The notes: generated by a model not told the origin, from the sequence alone. Positions 19,101 to 28,613 are shown, counted from the stretch's first letter. The stretch: 62,189 nucleotides of DNA from an uncultured Bacteroidales bacterium (GCA_902776455.1 CACYQI010000009.1:1-62189), one strand, 5' to 3'. Translations and numbers: made by a program.

Positions 19101-20405
19101 ATGAAGAAACTATTCATTTCGATGGCACTGCTCATGAGCGTAGGTACCATCATGGGTCAAGCCGACAAGGCCGCCCTCAAGCAAGCACAGAAAGAGGCAA
19201 AGGCAGAGATGACTGAAGCACAAAAGATAAACGACGCCATCCTTGCCAAGATAAACGAAAAGACCGCTACTGAGGCCGAAATCATGTCCGAGTGCAAGAA
19301 AGGACAAGCCCTCATCAGCAAAGCCATCAAGAGCGGTGCCATCGCCGAGAACAGAATAGGCGAAGCCTACAAGCTCTCTGCCGACCTCGCACTCCAGCCG
19401 CACAATCTCATGCTGATTCATGCATCCAAGAAGGAACCCTTCGACACGGTATTCTTCTACTCAAACCTCAAGACAATGACCGATGCCCTGCAAGGCGAGC
19501 TGAAGAACACCAAGGTGACTAAGGGCGAAACGGGCAACGAAGCCTACATCAAAGGCAAGACGTTCAACCTCGCACAATGCGGTGACTACTACATCTATGC
19601 TGGTCAGTTCAACGCTGCCATAGGCCAATTCGACAAAGCCATCGAGGCTTACACGACGGCAATGAACTACACAAAGATCTATCCCGAAGTGGCAGGCAAG
19701 GCAGAACTCCGTATTCCCGTAGAGCAGATTGCCTATTACGCCTTCCACACGGCACATGAAGGCAAGCTCTACGACAAGATGGACGAGTTCTTCGACCAGG
19801 CCATCAAGTTCGAGGAAGGCGCCGTCGGAACAAAGCAAGTCAAGGTGGCTTCCTACTTGGAGCGTGGCGACTCGACGGCTTGGGCTAACTACATCCACGA
19901 CATGACCGTGAAGGAACCCCAGCAGAACACAGACTACATCCAGATGCTCATTGCCTATTACCTCAAGAAAGACAAGGAGACCGGCAGCGACCAGATGATG
20001 AAGTACGCCGACGAAATCATCGCCAAAGACCCCAACATCCTTATTGCTCAGTACGGTAAGGCTTACAAGTACTTCGAAAGCGAGAAGTACGACGAGGCAT
20101 TCGAAGCATACAAGAAGTGTACGGAACTCAAGAGCGACTACTACGACGCGTGGTATCAGTGCGGCCTCTGCAAGTATCGTCAGGCCTTGGCCCTCAACTC
20201 AACCATCAGTACCATCAAGAATCAGGCTGAAGCCAAAAAGGTGCTCGAAAAGACTAAGGGCATCTTCGGCGAGGCCATCCCGTTCTTCGAGAAGGCACGC
20301 GAATGTGCTCCCGACGAGCCGCAGAAGTGGGCTTTCGAGCTTCGCCAATGCTACAGCGTCACAGGACAGGCAGCCAAAGCTGCCGAGATGGACAAACTGC
20401 TCTAA
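19101..20405 (+). CDS. Secreted tetratricopeptide repeat protein
   Basis: 434 residues from ATG 19101, which begins a signal peptide (MKKLFISMALLMSVGTIMGQ). An Ala/Lys-rich, probably coiled segment (about 20-55) precedes TPR-like helices: FNAAIGQFDKAIEAYTTAM (about 170-190), YDEAFEAYKKCTELKSDYYDAWYQCGLC (about 325-350) and FGEAIPFFEKARECAPDEP near the end. It probably acts as a periplasmic or outer-membrane-associated scaffold; no enzymatic motif is seen. Position directly after gyrA suggests co-transcription. Confidence 0.8.
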   Translation: MKKLFISMALLMSVGTIMGQADKAALKQAQKEAKAEMTEAQKINDAILAKINEKTATEAEIMSECKKGQALISKAIKSGAIAENRIGEAYKLSADLALQPHNLMLIHASKKEPFDTVFFYSNLKTMTDALQGELKNTKVTKGETGNEAYIKGKTFNLAQCGDYYIYAGQFNAAIGQFDKAIEAYTTAMNYTKIYPEVAGKAELRIPVEQIAYYAFHTAHEGKLYDKMDEFFDQAIKFEEGAVGTKQVKVASYLERGDSTAWANYIHDMTVKEPQQNTDYIQMLIAYYLKKDKETGSDQMMKYADEIIAKDPNILIAQYGKAYKYFESEKYDEAFEAYKKCTELKSDYYDAWYQCGLCKYRQALALNSTISTIKNQAEAKKVLEKTKGIFGEAIPFFEKARECAPDEPQKWAFELRQCYSVTGQAAKAAEMDKLL

Positions 20406-20422
20406 AGCAACACAATTGAGAG

Positions 20423-20553
20423 TGTGTCAAAATACAATTAATATAATGTAAACAACGGATTACACGGATTTGACGGACCTAAGCCACGCTGATAATCAGC
20501 ATATAAGAAAATCCGTTGAATCTGTGTAGTCCGTTGTTGTTAATTATGACACA
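20423..20553. repeat. Palindromic element P1 with TGTGTCA/TGACACA ends
   Basis: About 131 bp bounded by TGTGTCA (20423-20429) and TGACACA (20547-20553). Imperfect inverted arms (AACAACGGATTACACGG and its mirror CTGTGTAGTCCGTTGTT) surround the palindrome GCTGATAATCAGC. A second copy in the opposite orientation lies at 25788-25908, and a related fragment at 961-1030. It has the shape of a miniature inverted-repeat element. Confidence 0.75.
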
Positions 20554-20641
20554 TCCTCTTATTCAGATAAGGCAGATGGAATCATCCACTTTGTTTGCTC
20601 AGGTCTTCCTCCTCTTTGGAAGAAGGGTGGGGAGGTGGTTC

Positions 20642-21889
20642 ATGCTCCTCCTCCTTTTGCTTTTTTCCCTTTGCACCTTGCCTTCACAGGCTAAGCAACC
20701 CAAGCAACCGAAGCAGCCAAAGCAGGAGAAACTCTCCACTCTCAACAAAAACGCACGGATGGCGCTCAAGAACCAAAGCGGACAGGAAGCGGCTTTGGGA
20801 GCGTTGCTCAATGCCTTGAACCGTCCCGAACTGAAGAATGCGCAACGAGCCAAAATATATTATACTGCCGCACAGCTCGACGAATCGATAAACGGCATAG
20901 AGAACCGGAAGGCTTATCTCAAGCAGGCTTACGACACGGCAAAGTTCTTCAACAAGCTCCGCGACATGTACAACCGCCTGCAGCTCTGTGACAGCATCGA
21001 CCGCCTCCCCGATGCAAAGGGGAAAGTTCATGCCCGTCTGCAGAAGAAGACAACGGCTTTGCGCCTCAAGCATCGTCGCAACATCTTCGGCGGAGGCAGG
21101 TACTATCTCTTCAAGCAAAACTATAAGGAAGCCTATCCCTTCTACGACCTTTATTGTATCTACAGCCGAGAGGAGAAGCAGGACACGCTTTATCCGCAGG
21201 CAGCTCTGTGCGCAACGCTTTCAGCCTTCCTTGTCGAGAACTGGCAGGGGACTATCAAGTATGCCGATACCGCTATATTCTATTCCGACACAGCCACTTC
21301 TGCCATCCTGCATGAATACAAGGTTCGTTCCTACGAGAAGTTGAAGAACGACAGTCTCTGGGTGGCGATGCTCCAGCAAGGCGTCGTCAAGTATCCGAAT
21401 CACGACTACTTCTTCGTCCAGCTGGCCGATTGGTGTTATGCTCATCGCCGTTATGATGTGGAAAGGAAGCTTGCCGACAGGGTGATAGCCGAAACGGGGG
21501 GAAAGGCCATTCACTACTATGCGAAGTCGAAATCCTATCTTGCCGAGGAGAACTACGAAGCTTGTATCGAGTTCGCAGACAGCACGATAGCCCGACAGAA
21601 AGACTTTGCCGATGCCTACTACAACAAGGGTATTTCCTACATCAACATGGCAGTCATAGCCCACGAGATGAGTTGCAAGGACGTCAAGAACCCGCAGTAT
21701 GCCATCGACAAGCAAAGGACGCAGGAGCTTTACAAGAAGGCCCGTCCCTGCGTGGAAATGGTTCGTCGCCTCCAGCCCGAGAAGTCAGACCTCTGGGCTC
21801 CGCTTCTCTATCGCATCTATCTCAATCTCAATCTTGGAGAAGAGTTCAACGAGATAGACCGCCTCCTTCATCCCAAACCGCTTCCCTGA
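20642..21889 (+). CDS. Secreted TPR-type protein
   Basis: 415 residues if started at ATG 20642, which opens with a hydrophobic signal sequence (MLLLLLLFSLCTLPSQA) followed by KQPKQPKQPKQ. Earlier in-frame ATGs exist (20546, 20576), but 20546 lies in the end of palindromic element P1 and the segment 20600-20640 looks like a G/C-rich repeat module. Helical repeats are visible (YYLFKQNYKEAYPFYDLY, YLAEENYEACIEFADSTIA, DAYYNKGISYINMA). It may be a distant paralogue of the preceding TPR protein and act at the cell envelope. No catalytic motif. Confidence 0.7.
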   Translation: MLLLLLLFSLCTLPSQAKQPKQPKQPKQEKLSTLNKNARMALKNQSGQEAALGALLNALNRPELKNAQRAKIYYTAAQLDESINGIENRKAYLKQAYDTAKFFNKLRDMYNRLQLCDSIDRLPDAKGKVHARLQKKTTALRLKHRRNIFGGGRYYLFKQNYKEAYPFYDLYCIYSREEKQDTLYPQAALCATLSAFLVENWQGTIKYADTAIFYSDTATSAILHEYKVRSYEKLKNDSLWVAMLQQGVVKYPNHDYFFVQLADWCYAHRRYDVERKLADRVIAETGGKAIHYYAKSKSYLAEENYEACIEFADSTIARQKDFADAYYNKGISYINMAVIAHEMSCKDVKNPQYAIDKQRTQELYKKARPCVEMVRRLQPEKSDLWAPLLYRIYLNLNLGEEFNEIDRLLHPKPLP

Positions 21890-22019
21890 CAAGCTTGTCA
21901 CCTTCCTTCCTATTGTTTCTTTTATTGATGACAAGGGGATGTTTATCTCATCTTCCTTTGAGGTTCTTCTCCAACACACATCCCATGTTTTAGTGGCGCA
22001 AAGGTGTTGGCTTTACACG
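21890..22019. other. Start of convergent gap before the 22-bp array
   Basis: Unstructured sequence with TTTTATTGATGACAAGGGG and a short pyrimidine tract. No obvious terminator hairpin. Confidence 0.4.
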
Positions 22020-22178
22020 ACGTGGAGCATCGGCCAACACAACGTGGAGCGTCGGCCAACACAACGTGGAGCATCGGCCAACACAACGTGGAGCGTCGGC
22101 CAACACAACGTGGAGCATCGGCCAACACAACGTGGAGCGTCGGCCAACTAAACGTGGAGCGTCGGCCAACACAACGTG
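22020..22178 (+). repeat. 22-bp tandem array, seven full units
   Basis: Seven complete 22-bp units and a partial eighth. Each begins ACGTGGAGC and ends GGCCAACACA (CAACTAA in unit 6). The two bases after GGAG alternate strictly CA, CG, CA, CG, CA, CG and then CG, so the array appears to have expanded as a 44-bp dimer. It has no spacers and no leader, so it is not a CRISPR. It lies between the convergent ends of a TPR gene and gldE. Confidence 0.92.
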
Positions 22179-22255
22179 CCATGTTGTACGGAACGGCGCG
22201 GGGCGATAAACTCCGTCGCTTGAATGGTGGCGAAAAGCAGTACTCGGGAATGCTT

Positions 22256-23584
22256 TCATGCGGGGGTGGGGGAAGGTTTGTCATGCAGGATGACCTTCAC
22301 CTTGACGATGCGGCGCTGGTCAACTTCCATCACGTCGAAGGTGAAGCGCTTGTACTCGATGCGTTCGCCTTGTGCGGGGAAATCGCCCTTTATCTCTAGC
22401 AAGAGGCCGGCAAGCGTTTCGGCCTCGCCTTCGATGGTCTCGAAGTAATCGTCGTCGAGGCCAAGTATCTTCGTAAAGTCGGACATAAGTGTCTTGGCCT
22501 CAAAGATGTAGGTGTTCTGATTGAGCCGTTGGTAAGGCTTCTCCTCGTCGTCGTACTCGTCGTTTATCTCCCCGACGATTTCCTCCAGAATGTCTTCCAT
22601 CGTGACGATTCCGCTTGTGCCTCCGAACTCATCCACCACGATGGCGATGTGTACTTTGTTCGATTGGAAGTCGCGCAAAAGGTCGTCCACCATCTTCGTC
22701 TCCGGCACGAAGTAGGCGGGTCGAATCAGCGTCTGCCACCGGAATCCTTGCGGCTTGCCCAGATGCGGCAGGAGGTCTTTGATATAGAGCACGCCCTTGA
22801 TGTTGTCCTGCGTGTCCTGATAGACGGGGATGCGGCTGTAGTTGTTTGCCACGATGCAAGCCAGCACGTCGTTGAACGAAGCCTTGATGTCGAGATCCAC
22901 AATATCGACGCGGCTCGTCATTATCTCTTTCGCCATCTCGCCGCCGAAGCGGATGATGCCCTTCAGCATGCCGGCTTCCTCGGCGATGTCCTTCTTGTCG
23001 GTCAGCTCCATAGCCTTCTCCAGGTCATCGACGGTGAGCATCTCGGCCTCGTGGCTGACGAAACGCTTCGTGATGACTTTGCTTCGGATGAGCAGACGGC
23101 TTAGGGGCCAGAACAACTTGCTCAGTACCTGCAACTTCGGTGCAGCAAAGCGGCAGAAGGCAAGGGCGTGGTTTGCGCTGTAGATCTTGGGGATGACCTC
23201 TCCGAAAAGCAGGAGGAGGAAGGTGAGCAGCACGGTCATCACGAGGAACTCCAACCATACGGCACCGCCGAAATCGATGGTCTTGCTGAAACAGAAGTAG
23301 AGGAGGATGATGACGCTGACGTTCACCACATTGTTGCTAATGAGGATGGTAGCAAGCAGCCGCTCGCTGTCGTCGAGCAGGGAACTGACTTTCTTGTCGG
23401 CCTTATGCTTGCCTTCGTCTATAGCACTCCTGTCGGCGGGAGTCAGACTGAAGAAGGCTATCTCGCTCGCCGAAACGAAACCCGAACAAAGTAGCAGCAG
23501 CAGAACGATGCCGAAGGCAATCCAGACGCCCACGGTAGGCATCTGAAGGCTGACCTCCGACACTAAGAAATCGTAGTTCATCAT
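22256..23584 (-). CDS. gldE: GldE-type membrane protein (DUF21/CBS/CorC)
   Basis: 442 residues from ATG 23584 (an ATG 3 bp later is equally possible; an upstream TTG is less likely). The N-terminal DUF21 domain has about four membrane segments (VWIAFGIVLLLLLCSGFVSA, VNVSVIILLYFCF, FLVMTVLLTFLLLLFGEVIP). Paired CBS domains (about 205-330; SRIPVYQDTQDNIKGVLYIK, VVDEFGGTSGIVTMEDILEEIVGEI) and a C-terminal CorC/HlyC transporter-associated domain follow. Homologues include GldE, linked to gliding in Flavobacterium, but the gene is also widespread in non-gliding Bacteroidales. It starts 7 bp after ssb, an arrangement conserved in the order. Confidence 0.88.
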   Translation of the reverse strand: MMNYDFLVSEVSLQMPTVGVWIAFGIVLLLLLCSGFVSASEIAFFSLTPADRSAIDEGKHKADKKVSSLLDDSERLLATILISNNVVNVSVIILLYFCFSKTIDFGGAVWLEFLVMTVLLTFLLLLFGEVIPKIYSANHALAFCRFAAPKLQVLSKLFWPLSRLLIRSKVITKRFVSHEAEMLTVDDLEKAMELTDKKDIAEEAGMLKGIIRFGGEMAKEIMTSRVDIVDLDIKASFNDVLACIVANNYSRIPVYQDTQDNIKGVLYIKDLLPHLGKPQGFRWQTLIRPAYFVPETKMVDDLLRDFQSNKVHIAIVVDEFGGTSGIVTMEDILEEIVGEINDEYDDEEKPYQRLNQNTYIFEAKTLMSDFTKILGLDDDYFETIEGEAETLAGLLLEIKGDFPAQGERIEYKRFTFDVMEVDQRRIVKVKVILHDKPSPTPA

Positions 23585-23590
23585 TGGCAA

Positions 23591-23947
23591 TCAGACGTTT
23601 TCTTGCTCTTCGCTCTTCGCTTTCGGCGAGAGCAATTCGAGCGACTCGGCCCATATCTCTGTGACGTGACGACGTATGCCGTTGCGGTCCTCGTAGGTGC
23701 GCGAATGAATCTGCCCTTCGATGAAAAGCTTGTCGCCCTTGTGGACGTATTTCTCCACGACTTCGGCCAGACCTCGCCACAGCACGACGTCGTGCCATTC
23801 TGTACGTTCCGGCACCTCGGTCCCGTCCTTCAACTTGTATCCGCGCTCTGTTGTAGCCAGCGACACACTTGCCACGCAAAGCCCGGCATCGACGTATTTC
23901 ACCTCCGGTTCCTTGCCGACATTGCCTATTAGCATCACTTTGTTCAT
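23591..23947 (-). CDS. ssb: Single-stranded DNA-binding protein
   Basis: 118 residues with the OB fold of bacterial SSB: MNKVMLIGNVGKEPEVKYVD at the N-terminus, FSV-type strand SVSLATTERG, WHDVVLWRGLAEVVEKYVHKG and IHSRTYEDRNG. It is short and lacks the acidic DDDIPF-type tail of long SSBs, ending SEEQENV, so a second SSB may exist elsewhere in the genome. Co-transcribed with gldE. A -7 element lies at 23979-23986. Confidence 0.9.
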   Translation of the reverse strand: MNKVMLIGNVGKEPEVKYVDAGLCVASVSLATTERGYKLKDGTEVPERTEWHDVVLWRGLAEVVEKYVHKGDKLFIEGQIHSRTYEDRNGIRRHVTEIWAESLELLSPKAKSEEQENV

Positions 23948-23978
23948 CTTCTTTCCCTACTTTTTTCGTTTAGCTGCA

Positions 23979-23986
23979 CAAAGATA
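23979..23986 (-). promoter_or_regulatory. -7 promoter element (TATCTTTG) for ssb-gldE
   Basis: TATCTTTG on the minus strand, 31 bp upstream of the ssb start codon. Confidence 0.55.
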
Positions 23987-24030
23987 CAAAGAAAATAATA
24001 ATTAAGAAAGAAGAATTGAGAATTATTTCG

Positions 24031-24038
24031 TAACTTTG
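24031..24038 (+). promoter_or_regulatory. -7 promoter element (TAACTTTG)
   Basis: TAACTTTG 22 bp upstream of the start of the secreted EEP-family gene; the -33 element is not clear. Confidence 0.5.
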
Positions 24039-24060
24039 CTCTTAAATTAAAGAAGAAAAC

Positions 24061-24924
24061 ATGAAAAAACTGTTCTTATTACTTTCTATCCTTATGCCGA
24101 TGGCATGTCTGTCGGCTGGGAAACATGCTTCCGAAGTAGCCAAACTCCGCTGGGGAACGTTCAACATCCGTCTGCAGACACCTGTTGACGACAAGGAAGG
24201 CTTGGGCTGGGATGTCCGGCGCGACAGAGTGGCGAAGTACATCAAGAAGAAACATCTCGATGTCGTTGGCATGCAGGAGGTTCTGCATGCTCAGTTAGAG
24301 GATTTGTTGACTCGTCTTCCCGAGTACGATTACGTTGGTGTTGGCCGTACAGACGGCAAGACAAAAGGCGAGTACTCGCCCGTCTTCTTCCGCAAGGACA
24401 AGTTCGAGGTTCTCGAGAAGGGCAACTTCTGGCTGAGCGAGACGCCCGATGTGGCCGGTTCCGTTGGGTGGGATGCAGCCTTGGAGCGCATTGCCAGCTA
24501 CGCGAAGCTCAAGGACAAGCGGACGGGCAAAGTGTTCATGGCTGTCAACACGCACTTCGACCATGTGGGCGTAAAAGCGCGTCGCGAGAGTGCCAAGCTG
24601 ATTATGAGGAAGATACAGGAGATAGTGGGCGACCGGCCAGCCGTTGTCACCGGCGACTTCAACGTGACGGAAGACGACGAGGCCTACGTCACGATGACGA
24701 CCAACGCCTTCCGAATGAACGACGCATACCACATCACAGCCAAGCACACGGGCGCGAACTACACCTGGCATCAGTTCTGCAAACTTCCGCTCGAGAAGCG
24801 CGAGAAGATTGACTTCATCTTCCTCACGCCCACCATTCAAGTGAAACGCACACACATCGAGGAGCCTAACACCGAAGCTTTGCTGTCCGACCACAACCCC
24901 CATTGGGCAGACCTGGAGTTCTGA
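24061..24924 (+). CDS. Secreted endonuclease/exonuclease/phosphatase-family protein
   Basis: 287 residues, signal peptide MKKLFLLLSILMPMACLSAG. EEP motifs in order: TFNIRLQTPVDD (first Asn), VVGMQEVLHAQ (catalytic Glu), VNTHFDHVGVKARRESAK, VTGDFNVTEDDEAY and LLSDHNPHWADLEF at the C-terminus (catalytic Asp-His). The compact length and the MQE and THFDH motifs fit the secreted EEP subfamily common in Bacteroidales, which is distinct from the 2718-3764 protein. Substrate could be nucleic acid or a phosphodiester lipid. Stands alone; convergent with lon. Confidence 0.87.
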   Translation: MKKLFLLLSILMPMACLSAGKHASEVAKLRWGTFNIRLQTPVDDKEGLGWDVRRDRVAKYIKKKHLDVVGMQEVLHAQLEDLLTRLPEYDYVGVGRTDGKTKGEYSPVFFRKDKFEVLEKGNFWLSETPDVAGSVGWDAALERIASYAKLKDKRTGKVFMAVNTHFDHVGVKARRESAKLIMRKIQEIVGDRPAVVTGDFNVTEDDEAYVTMTTNAFRMNDAYHITAKHTGANYTWHQFCKLPLEKREKIDFIFLTPTIQVKRTHIEEPNTEALLSDHNPHWADLEF

Positions 24925-25058
24925 AGACCATGAGGCTCATTCGACCAATAAGGCCAACGAGCCTCATGAGCCTTAAAGCTTTTCCGAAAAATCCTTACAG
25001 AGAAATCCGTCTCCTGCAGGCTTTCGGCAGCTCTCTTTGTGGCGTCTCGTCCAACGCT
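24925..25058. other. Start of convergent gap
   Basis: Short direct repeats (GCCAACGAGCCTCATGAGCC) and no gene. The following kilobase to lon is made of dispersed repeats listed separately. Confidence 0.4.
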
Positions 25059-25345
25059 CCACGTTGCATCGCCCGATGCTCCACGTTGCATCGCCTTTTC
25101 CTCCACGTTCTGTTTCAACTCTCAACTTTCAATTTTCAACTTCATTCTTTGTTCCGTTTGACGGCACTGTGTGCCGTCCCGACACTTTCTTAACACAGCC
25201 CCACGAAACGCCCCTTTGTAACCCATTGATTATCACCTGCCATTCGATTTAAGGCCATTTCTCGTCTTCGGTGGACAAAAGTGCCGCAACGCCAAAAAGA
25301 AGCCGTCAGAACGCGCCCTAATGCGAAAGTTTTTGACAAATACAG
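25059..25345 (+). repeat. Composite intergenic element, copy 2
   Basis: CCACGT cores at 25059, 25081 and 25103 (22 bp apart), then a (CAACTTT)-type heptad array (about 25114-25141) and the conserved distal part: TAACCCATTGATTATCACCTG, then AAGCCGTCAGAACGCG (25300-25315) and TGCGAAAGTTTTTGACAAA. Same orientation as copies at 15921 and 34163. Confidence 0.75.
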
Positions 25346-25423
25346 ACATTTATGGCACGAAACCAAACATTAACAAGAGGCTATGCCAAGATAATAAACT
25401 ATTGGAGTCCGGGGAAAAGCACC

Positions 25424-25695
25424 GGAGGTGCGAAAGACCACAGACGGGGGTGTACTCCGCCTGCGCCTGACCGAAGGGAAGAACCCCCGAGACAAGCGCA
25501 TTAACAAAACTAAGCCCCGAACCAAAGGTCGACGAAGTCAAGGGGCGACAGAATATGTAACGTGTTTAATAACAACATGCTTAGGTCTCTGTCGCCCCCT
25601 CGGGGCTTTCTCTGTCGTTGCAACATTACCGGGGGCTTGCGCCCCCGTCTGTGGTCTCTCGTCCCTTGACTTCGTCGACCTTTGGTTCGGGACTT
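25424..25695. repeat. Second large copy of the AGACGGGGGTG inverted-repeat family
   Basis: Carries the same arms and core as 388-680 (ACCACAGACGGGGGTGTACT on the left, GTCGACCTTTGGTTCGGG on the right; core GTAACGTGTTTAATAACAAC and CTGTCGCCCCCTCGGGG). The order differs: a piece of the right-arm complement (CCGAACCAAAGGTCGACG) sits directly before the core. This suggests rearrangement after copying. Confidence 0.75.
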
Positions 25696-25787
25696 TGGAG
25701 TAAACCCCCATGAGCTGCTTTTCGTCAGTAAAGTCGATGGATAGGAGCATCAATTGGGGTGCGCATGCTTTTCCCCGGACAGCCATA

Positions 25788-25908
25788 ATAATAAACAACG
25801 GATTAAACGGATTTGACGGATTAGCTTAAATGCTGACTATCAGCTTACCTTCAATCCGTTCAATCCGTTCAATCCGTTGTTTTATTATATTAATTGTGTT
25901 TTGACACG
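25788..25908. repeat. Palindromic element P2 (opposite orientation to P1)
   Basis: Reverse-complement relative of 20423-20553: AACAACGGATTAAACGG, core GCTGACTATCAGC, three tandem CAATCCGTT units, then TTAATTGTGTTTTGACAC. It lies just downstream of the lon stop codon and could also act as a terminator-like structure. Confidence 0.75.
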
Positions 25909-25976
25909 GTCTATCTGCTTGAATTGGAATGCTTTTGCTGTTCGCTAAAAGCAGCCATTCATGCTTCCCTTTCTCT

Positions 25977-28451
25977 TCAGGCTTCCTTCTTGTCTTCCTC
26001 GTCGAAAGTGAAGGTGATGGGGTGGGCAACCTTTTCGTCGAGCAGGGCAAAGTCAAGCACCTCCTGTATGTCGGTAGCATAGTGGAAGGAAAGGCCTCCG
26101 AGATATTCCTGCGGTATCTCCTCGATGTCCTTCTTGTTCTCTTGGCAAAGGATGATGTCCTTAATGCCAGCTCGCTTGGCAGCAAGTATCTTCTCGCGAA
26201 TGCCGCCTACGGGCAGCACTTTTCCGCGAAGAGTTATCTCGCCCGTCATGGCAAGCGATGCCCGTACCTTCCTCTGTGTCAGGGCCGAAGCGATGCTTGT
26301 CGCCATGGTGATGCCGGCACTTGGTCCGTCCTTCGGCACAGCGCCTTCTGGCACGTGGATGTGCAGGTTGTAGTTCTCGAAGATGCGGTGGTCGATGTTC
26401 AGGCGGTCGGCATGTGCTCGGATGTATTCGAGGGCAAGCAGAGCGCTCTCCTTCATGATGTCGCCCAGATTGCCGGTGAGCGTGAGCTTGCCGCCTTTGC
26501 CGCGGCTCAGACTGGTCTCGATGAAGAGTATCTCGCCGCCGACACTCGTCCAGGCAAGGCCTGTCACAACGCCCGCATAGCTGTTGCCCTGATAGCTGTC
26601 GCGGCTGAAGATGGGCTTGCCCAGCAAGTCCTCAGCCTCCTGCTTGGAGATGGAGTGGTCGCCCGTCATTTCTCCCTTTGCAACGCGCAGGGCTACGCGG
26701 CGGAACAACTTGTCGATCTGCTTCTCCAAACTGCGCACGCCGCTCTCGCGAGTGTAGCGTTCGATGATGAATTCCAGGGCTGGTCTTGCCACCTTCAGAG
26801 CCGTGTGTTCCTTCAGTCCGTTCTTCTCGCGATTCTTCGGCACAAGATGCCGTCGGGCTATCTCTATCTTTTCCTCCGTGATGTAGCCGTCAACCTCGAT
26901 GAGTTCCATGCGGTCGAGTAGGGGACGCGGAATGCTGCCAATGTCGTTGGCAGTAGCTATGAACATGACTTTGCTGAGGTCGTAGTCGAGGTCAACATAG
27001 TTGTCGTGGAAGGCAACGTTCTGTTCGGGATCGAGCACCTCAAGCAGCGCCGACGATGGGTCGCCGTGGACAGAGCCGAGCGAAAGCTTGTCTATCTCGT
27101 CGAGAATAAAGACGGGATTGGAGCTTCCGGCACGTTGCATGCCTTGAATGATACGTCCTGGCATGGCTCCGATGTAGGTGCGTCGGTGTCCGCGTATCTC
27201 GCTTTCGTCGTGAACACCACCGAGGCTGACGCGCACATACTTCCTGCCGAGCGATTCGGCTATGCTCTTGCCGAGACTCGTCTTACCGACGCCCGGAGGA
27301 CCGTAAAGGCAGATGATGGGACTTTGTCTGTCCTTGCGCATCTTCAGCACAGCGAGGTGTTCCAAGATGCGCTCCTTCACCTTCTCCATGCCATAGTGGT
27401 CGCGGTTCAGCTTCTTCTCGGCACGGGCGATGTCGGTGTTGTCGCGAGTGCATTCGTCCCACGGCAGACCGACGACCGTCTGCAGGTACTGGAGCTGCAC
27501 GTTGTAGTCGGGCGACTGGATGTTGATGCGGTTCAGCTTCGAAAGCTCCTTGTTGAAGATTTCGGCCGTCTCCTTGCTCCAATGCTTTGCAGCAGCCTTG
27601 TCCTTGAGGTTGGACACGTCTTCCTGCCTTACGCTCGACTCGTCCTTGTCGCCCAGCTCGCTCTGAATGTTCTGCACCTGCTGGCGAAGGAAGTACTCGC
27701 GCTGCTGCTGGTCGAGGTCGCTACGCGTCTTGTTTTCTATCTTTCGCTTGAGCTGCATCAGCTCGATGATGTTGTTGGCAAACTGAATGGCATGGCGAAG
27801 TCGCTCCAGCTCCGTTGGGCAGGAGAGCAGCTCATACTTCTGTTCGATGCTGAGCGGCAGGTAGCTGCATATCGTATTGAGCATGAAGGTAGATGGCTCC
27901 ATGTTGTTTACGTATTGCATCAGCTCGTCAGGGTAGTCATCCAGGATGCTCATCAGCCGTCCTGTACGTTCCTTGAGCATCGCCAGCATAGTCCTGTACT
28001 CGGGCATCTCCAGTCGTCCAGGCACGGCATCGGTCAGACTTTCCACCGTTCCTTCGTAGCTTCCGCCCACCAGCCGCATGTCGAGTATCTGGATTCTGTT
28101 GAAAGCCTGGAAGAGCGCGTTGTAGGTTCCGTCGGGCATCTTCATGGTATGCACGAGCTTAGCGGCAACGCCGATGGGGTAGAGGTCTTCGGTTTGCGGA
28201 GTATCCACCTCGGGAGTCTTTTGCGTCAGCAATGCCACCATGCTGTCTCCGCTCTCTATCTTGCGCAACGTCTTAATGCTGTGCTTGCGGCCCACGGTAA
28301 TGGGAGAGACGGTTCCGGGGAAGAATATATTGTCGCGAAGGGTGATGATAGGCATCTCGCCACCATAGCTTGCATGTATCAGCTTGTCGGTCTCGCCCGA
28401 TACCTCCGCTACAAAGGAGAATGTCTTTTTCGTGTTCTCAAACATAGTCAT
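25977..28451 (-). CDS. lon: ATP-dependent protease Lon
   Basis: 824 residues from ATG 28451 (an ATG two codons later is also possible). The N-terminal substrate-binding domain (about 30-240; [19 protein letters not shown]) is followed by the AAA module: Walker [18 protein letters not shown] (about 385), Walker [12 protein letters not shown] and sensor region. The S16 protease domain has the catalytic Ser in [14 protein letters not shown] and Lys in [21 protein letters not shown]. Lon degrades misfolded and regulatory proteins in the cytoplasm. Monocistronic, with a -7 promoter element at 28467-28474. Confidence 0.97.
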   Translation of the reverse strand: MTMFENTKKTFSFVAEVSGETDKLIHASYGGEMPIITLRDNIFFPGTVSPITVGRKHSIKTLRKIESGDSMVALLTQKTPEVDTPQTEDLYPIGVAAKLVHTMKMPDGTYNALFQAFNRIQILDMRLVGGSYEGTVESLTDAVPGRLEMPEYRTMLAMLKERTGRLMSILDDYPDELMQYVNNMEPSTFMLNTICSYLPLSIEQKYELLSCPTELERLRHAIQFANNIIELMQLKRKIENKTRSDLDQQQREYFLRQQVQNIQSELGDKDESSVRQEDVSNLKDKAAAKHWSKETAEIFNKELSKLNRINIQSPDYNVQLQYLQTVVGLPWDECTRDNTDIARAEKKLNRDHYGMEKVKERILEHLAVLKMRKDRQSPIICLYGPPGVGKTSLGKSIAESLGRKYVRVSLGGVHDESEIRGHRRTYIGAMPGRIIQGMQRAGSSNPVFILDEIDKLSLGSVHGDPSSALLEVLDPEQNVAFHDNYVDLDYDLSKVMFIATANDIGSIPRPLLDRMELIEVDGYITEEKIEIARRHLVPKNREKNGLKEHTALKVARPALEFIIERYTRESGVRSLEKQIDKLFRRVALRVAKGEMTGDHSISKQEAEDLLGKPIFSRDSYQGNSYAGVVTGLAWTSVGGEILFIETSLSRGKGGKLTLTGNLGDIMKESALLALEYIRAHADRLNIDHRIFENYNLHIHVPEGAVPKDGPSAGITMATSIASALTQRKVRASLAMTGEITLRGKVLPVGGIREKILAAKRAGIKDIILCQENKKDIEEIPQEYLGGLSFHYATDIQEVLDFALLDEKVAHPITFTFDEEDKKEA

Positions 28452-28466
28452 TGATTAAAAGCGCGA

Positions 28467-28474
28467 CAAAGGTA
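28467..28474 (-). promoter_or_regulatory. -7 promoter element (TACCTTTG) for lon
   Basis: TACCTTTG on the minus strand, 15 bp upstream of the start codon, implying a very short leader. Confidence 0.55.
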
Positions 28475-28518
28475 CAAAGAAATGATGAATTAAGCGTGAT
28501 GAATTAAGATTTTTTTTG

Positions 28519-28526
28519 TAACTTTG
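28519..28526 (+). promoter_or_regulatory. -7 promoter element (TAACTTTG) for trmN6
   Basis: TAACTTTG preceded by a T tract; the leader of about 80 nt contains a CCTTGCC/CCTTGCT heptad array (28577-28604) directly before the start codon. Confidence 0.5.
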
Positions 28527-28613
28527 CGGCTAATTAAATAAGGAATAGGGAGCAGGAAAGCAGAAAAGGATAACTCCTGCCCCTTGCCCCTTGCTCCTTG
28601 CCCCCAAAAAGAG

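Noticed and set aside
16541-19153. Minus-strand open frame of 870 codons opposite gyrA
   Set aside because: It is the mirror of a highly expressed GC-rich gene. Its translation is Ala/Val/Leu/Asp-biased with no family motif, while the plus strand encodes a complete GyrA.
22020-22178. Possible CRISPR array
   Set aside because: Units are contiguous without spacers, there are no cas genes, and related arrays drift in sequence while keeping period.
24925-25976. Search for tRNA, riboswitch or hidden gene in the 1-kb gap
   Set aside because: Only repeats were found; no T-loop-like motif or conserved aptamer was recognised.
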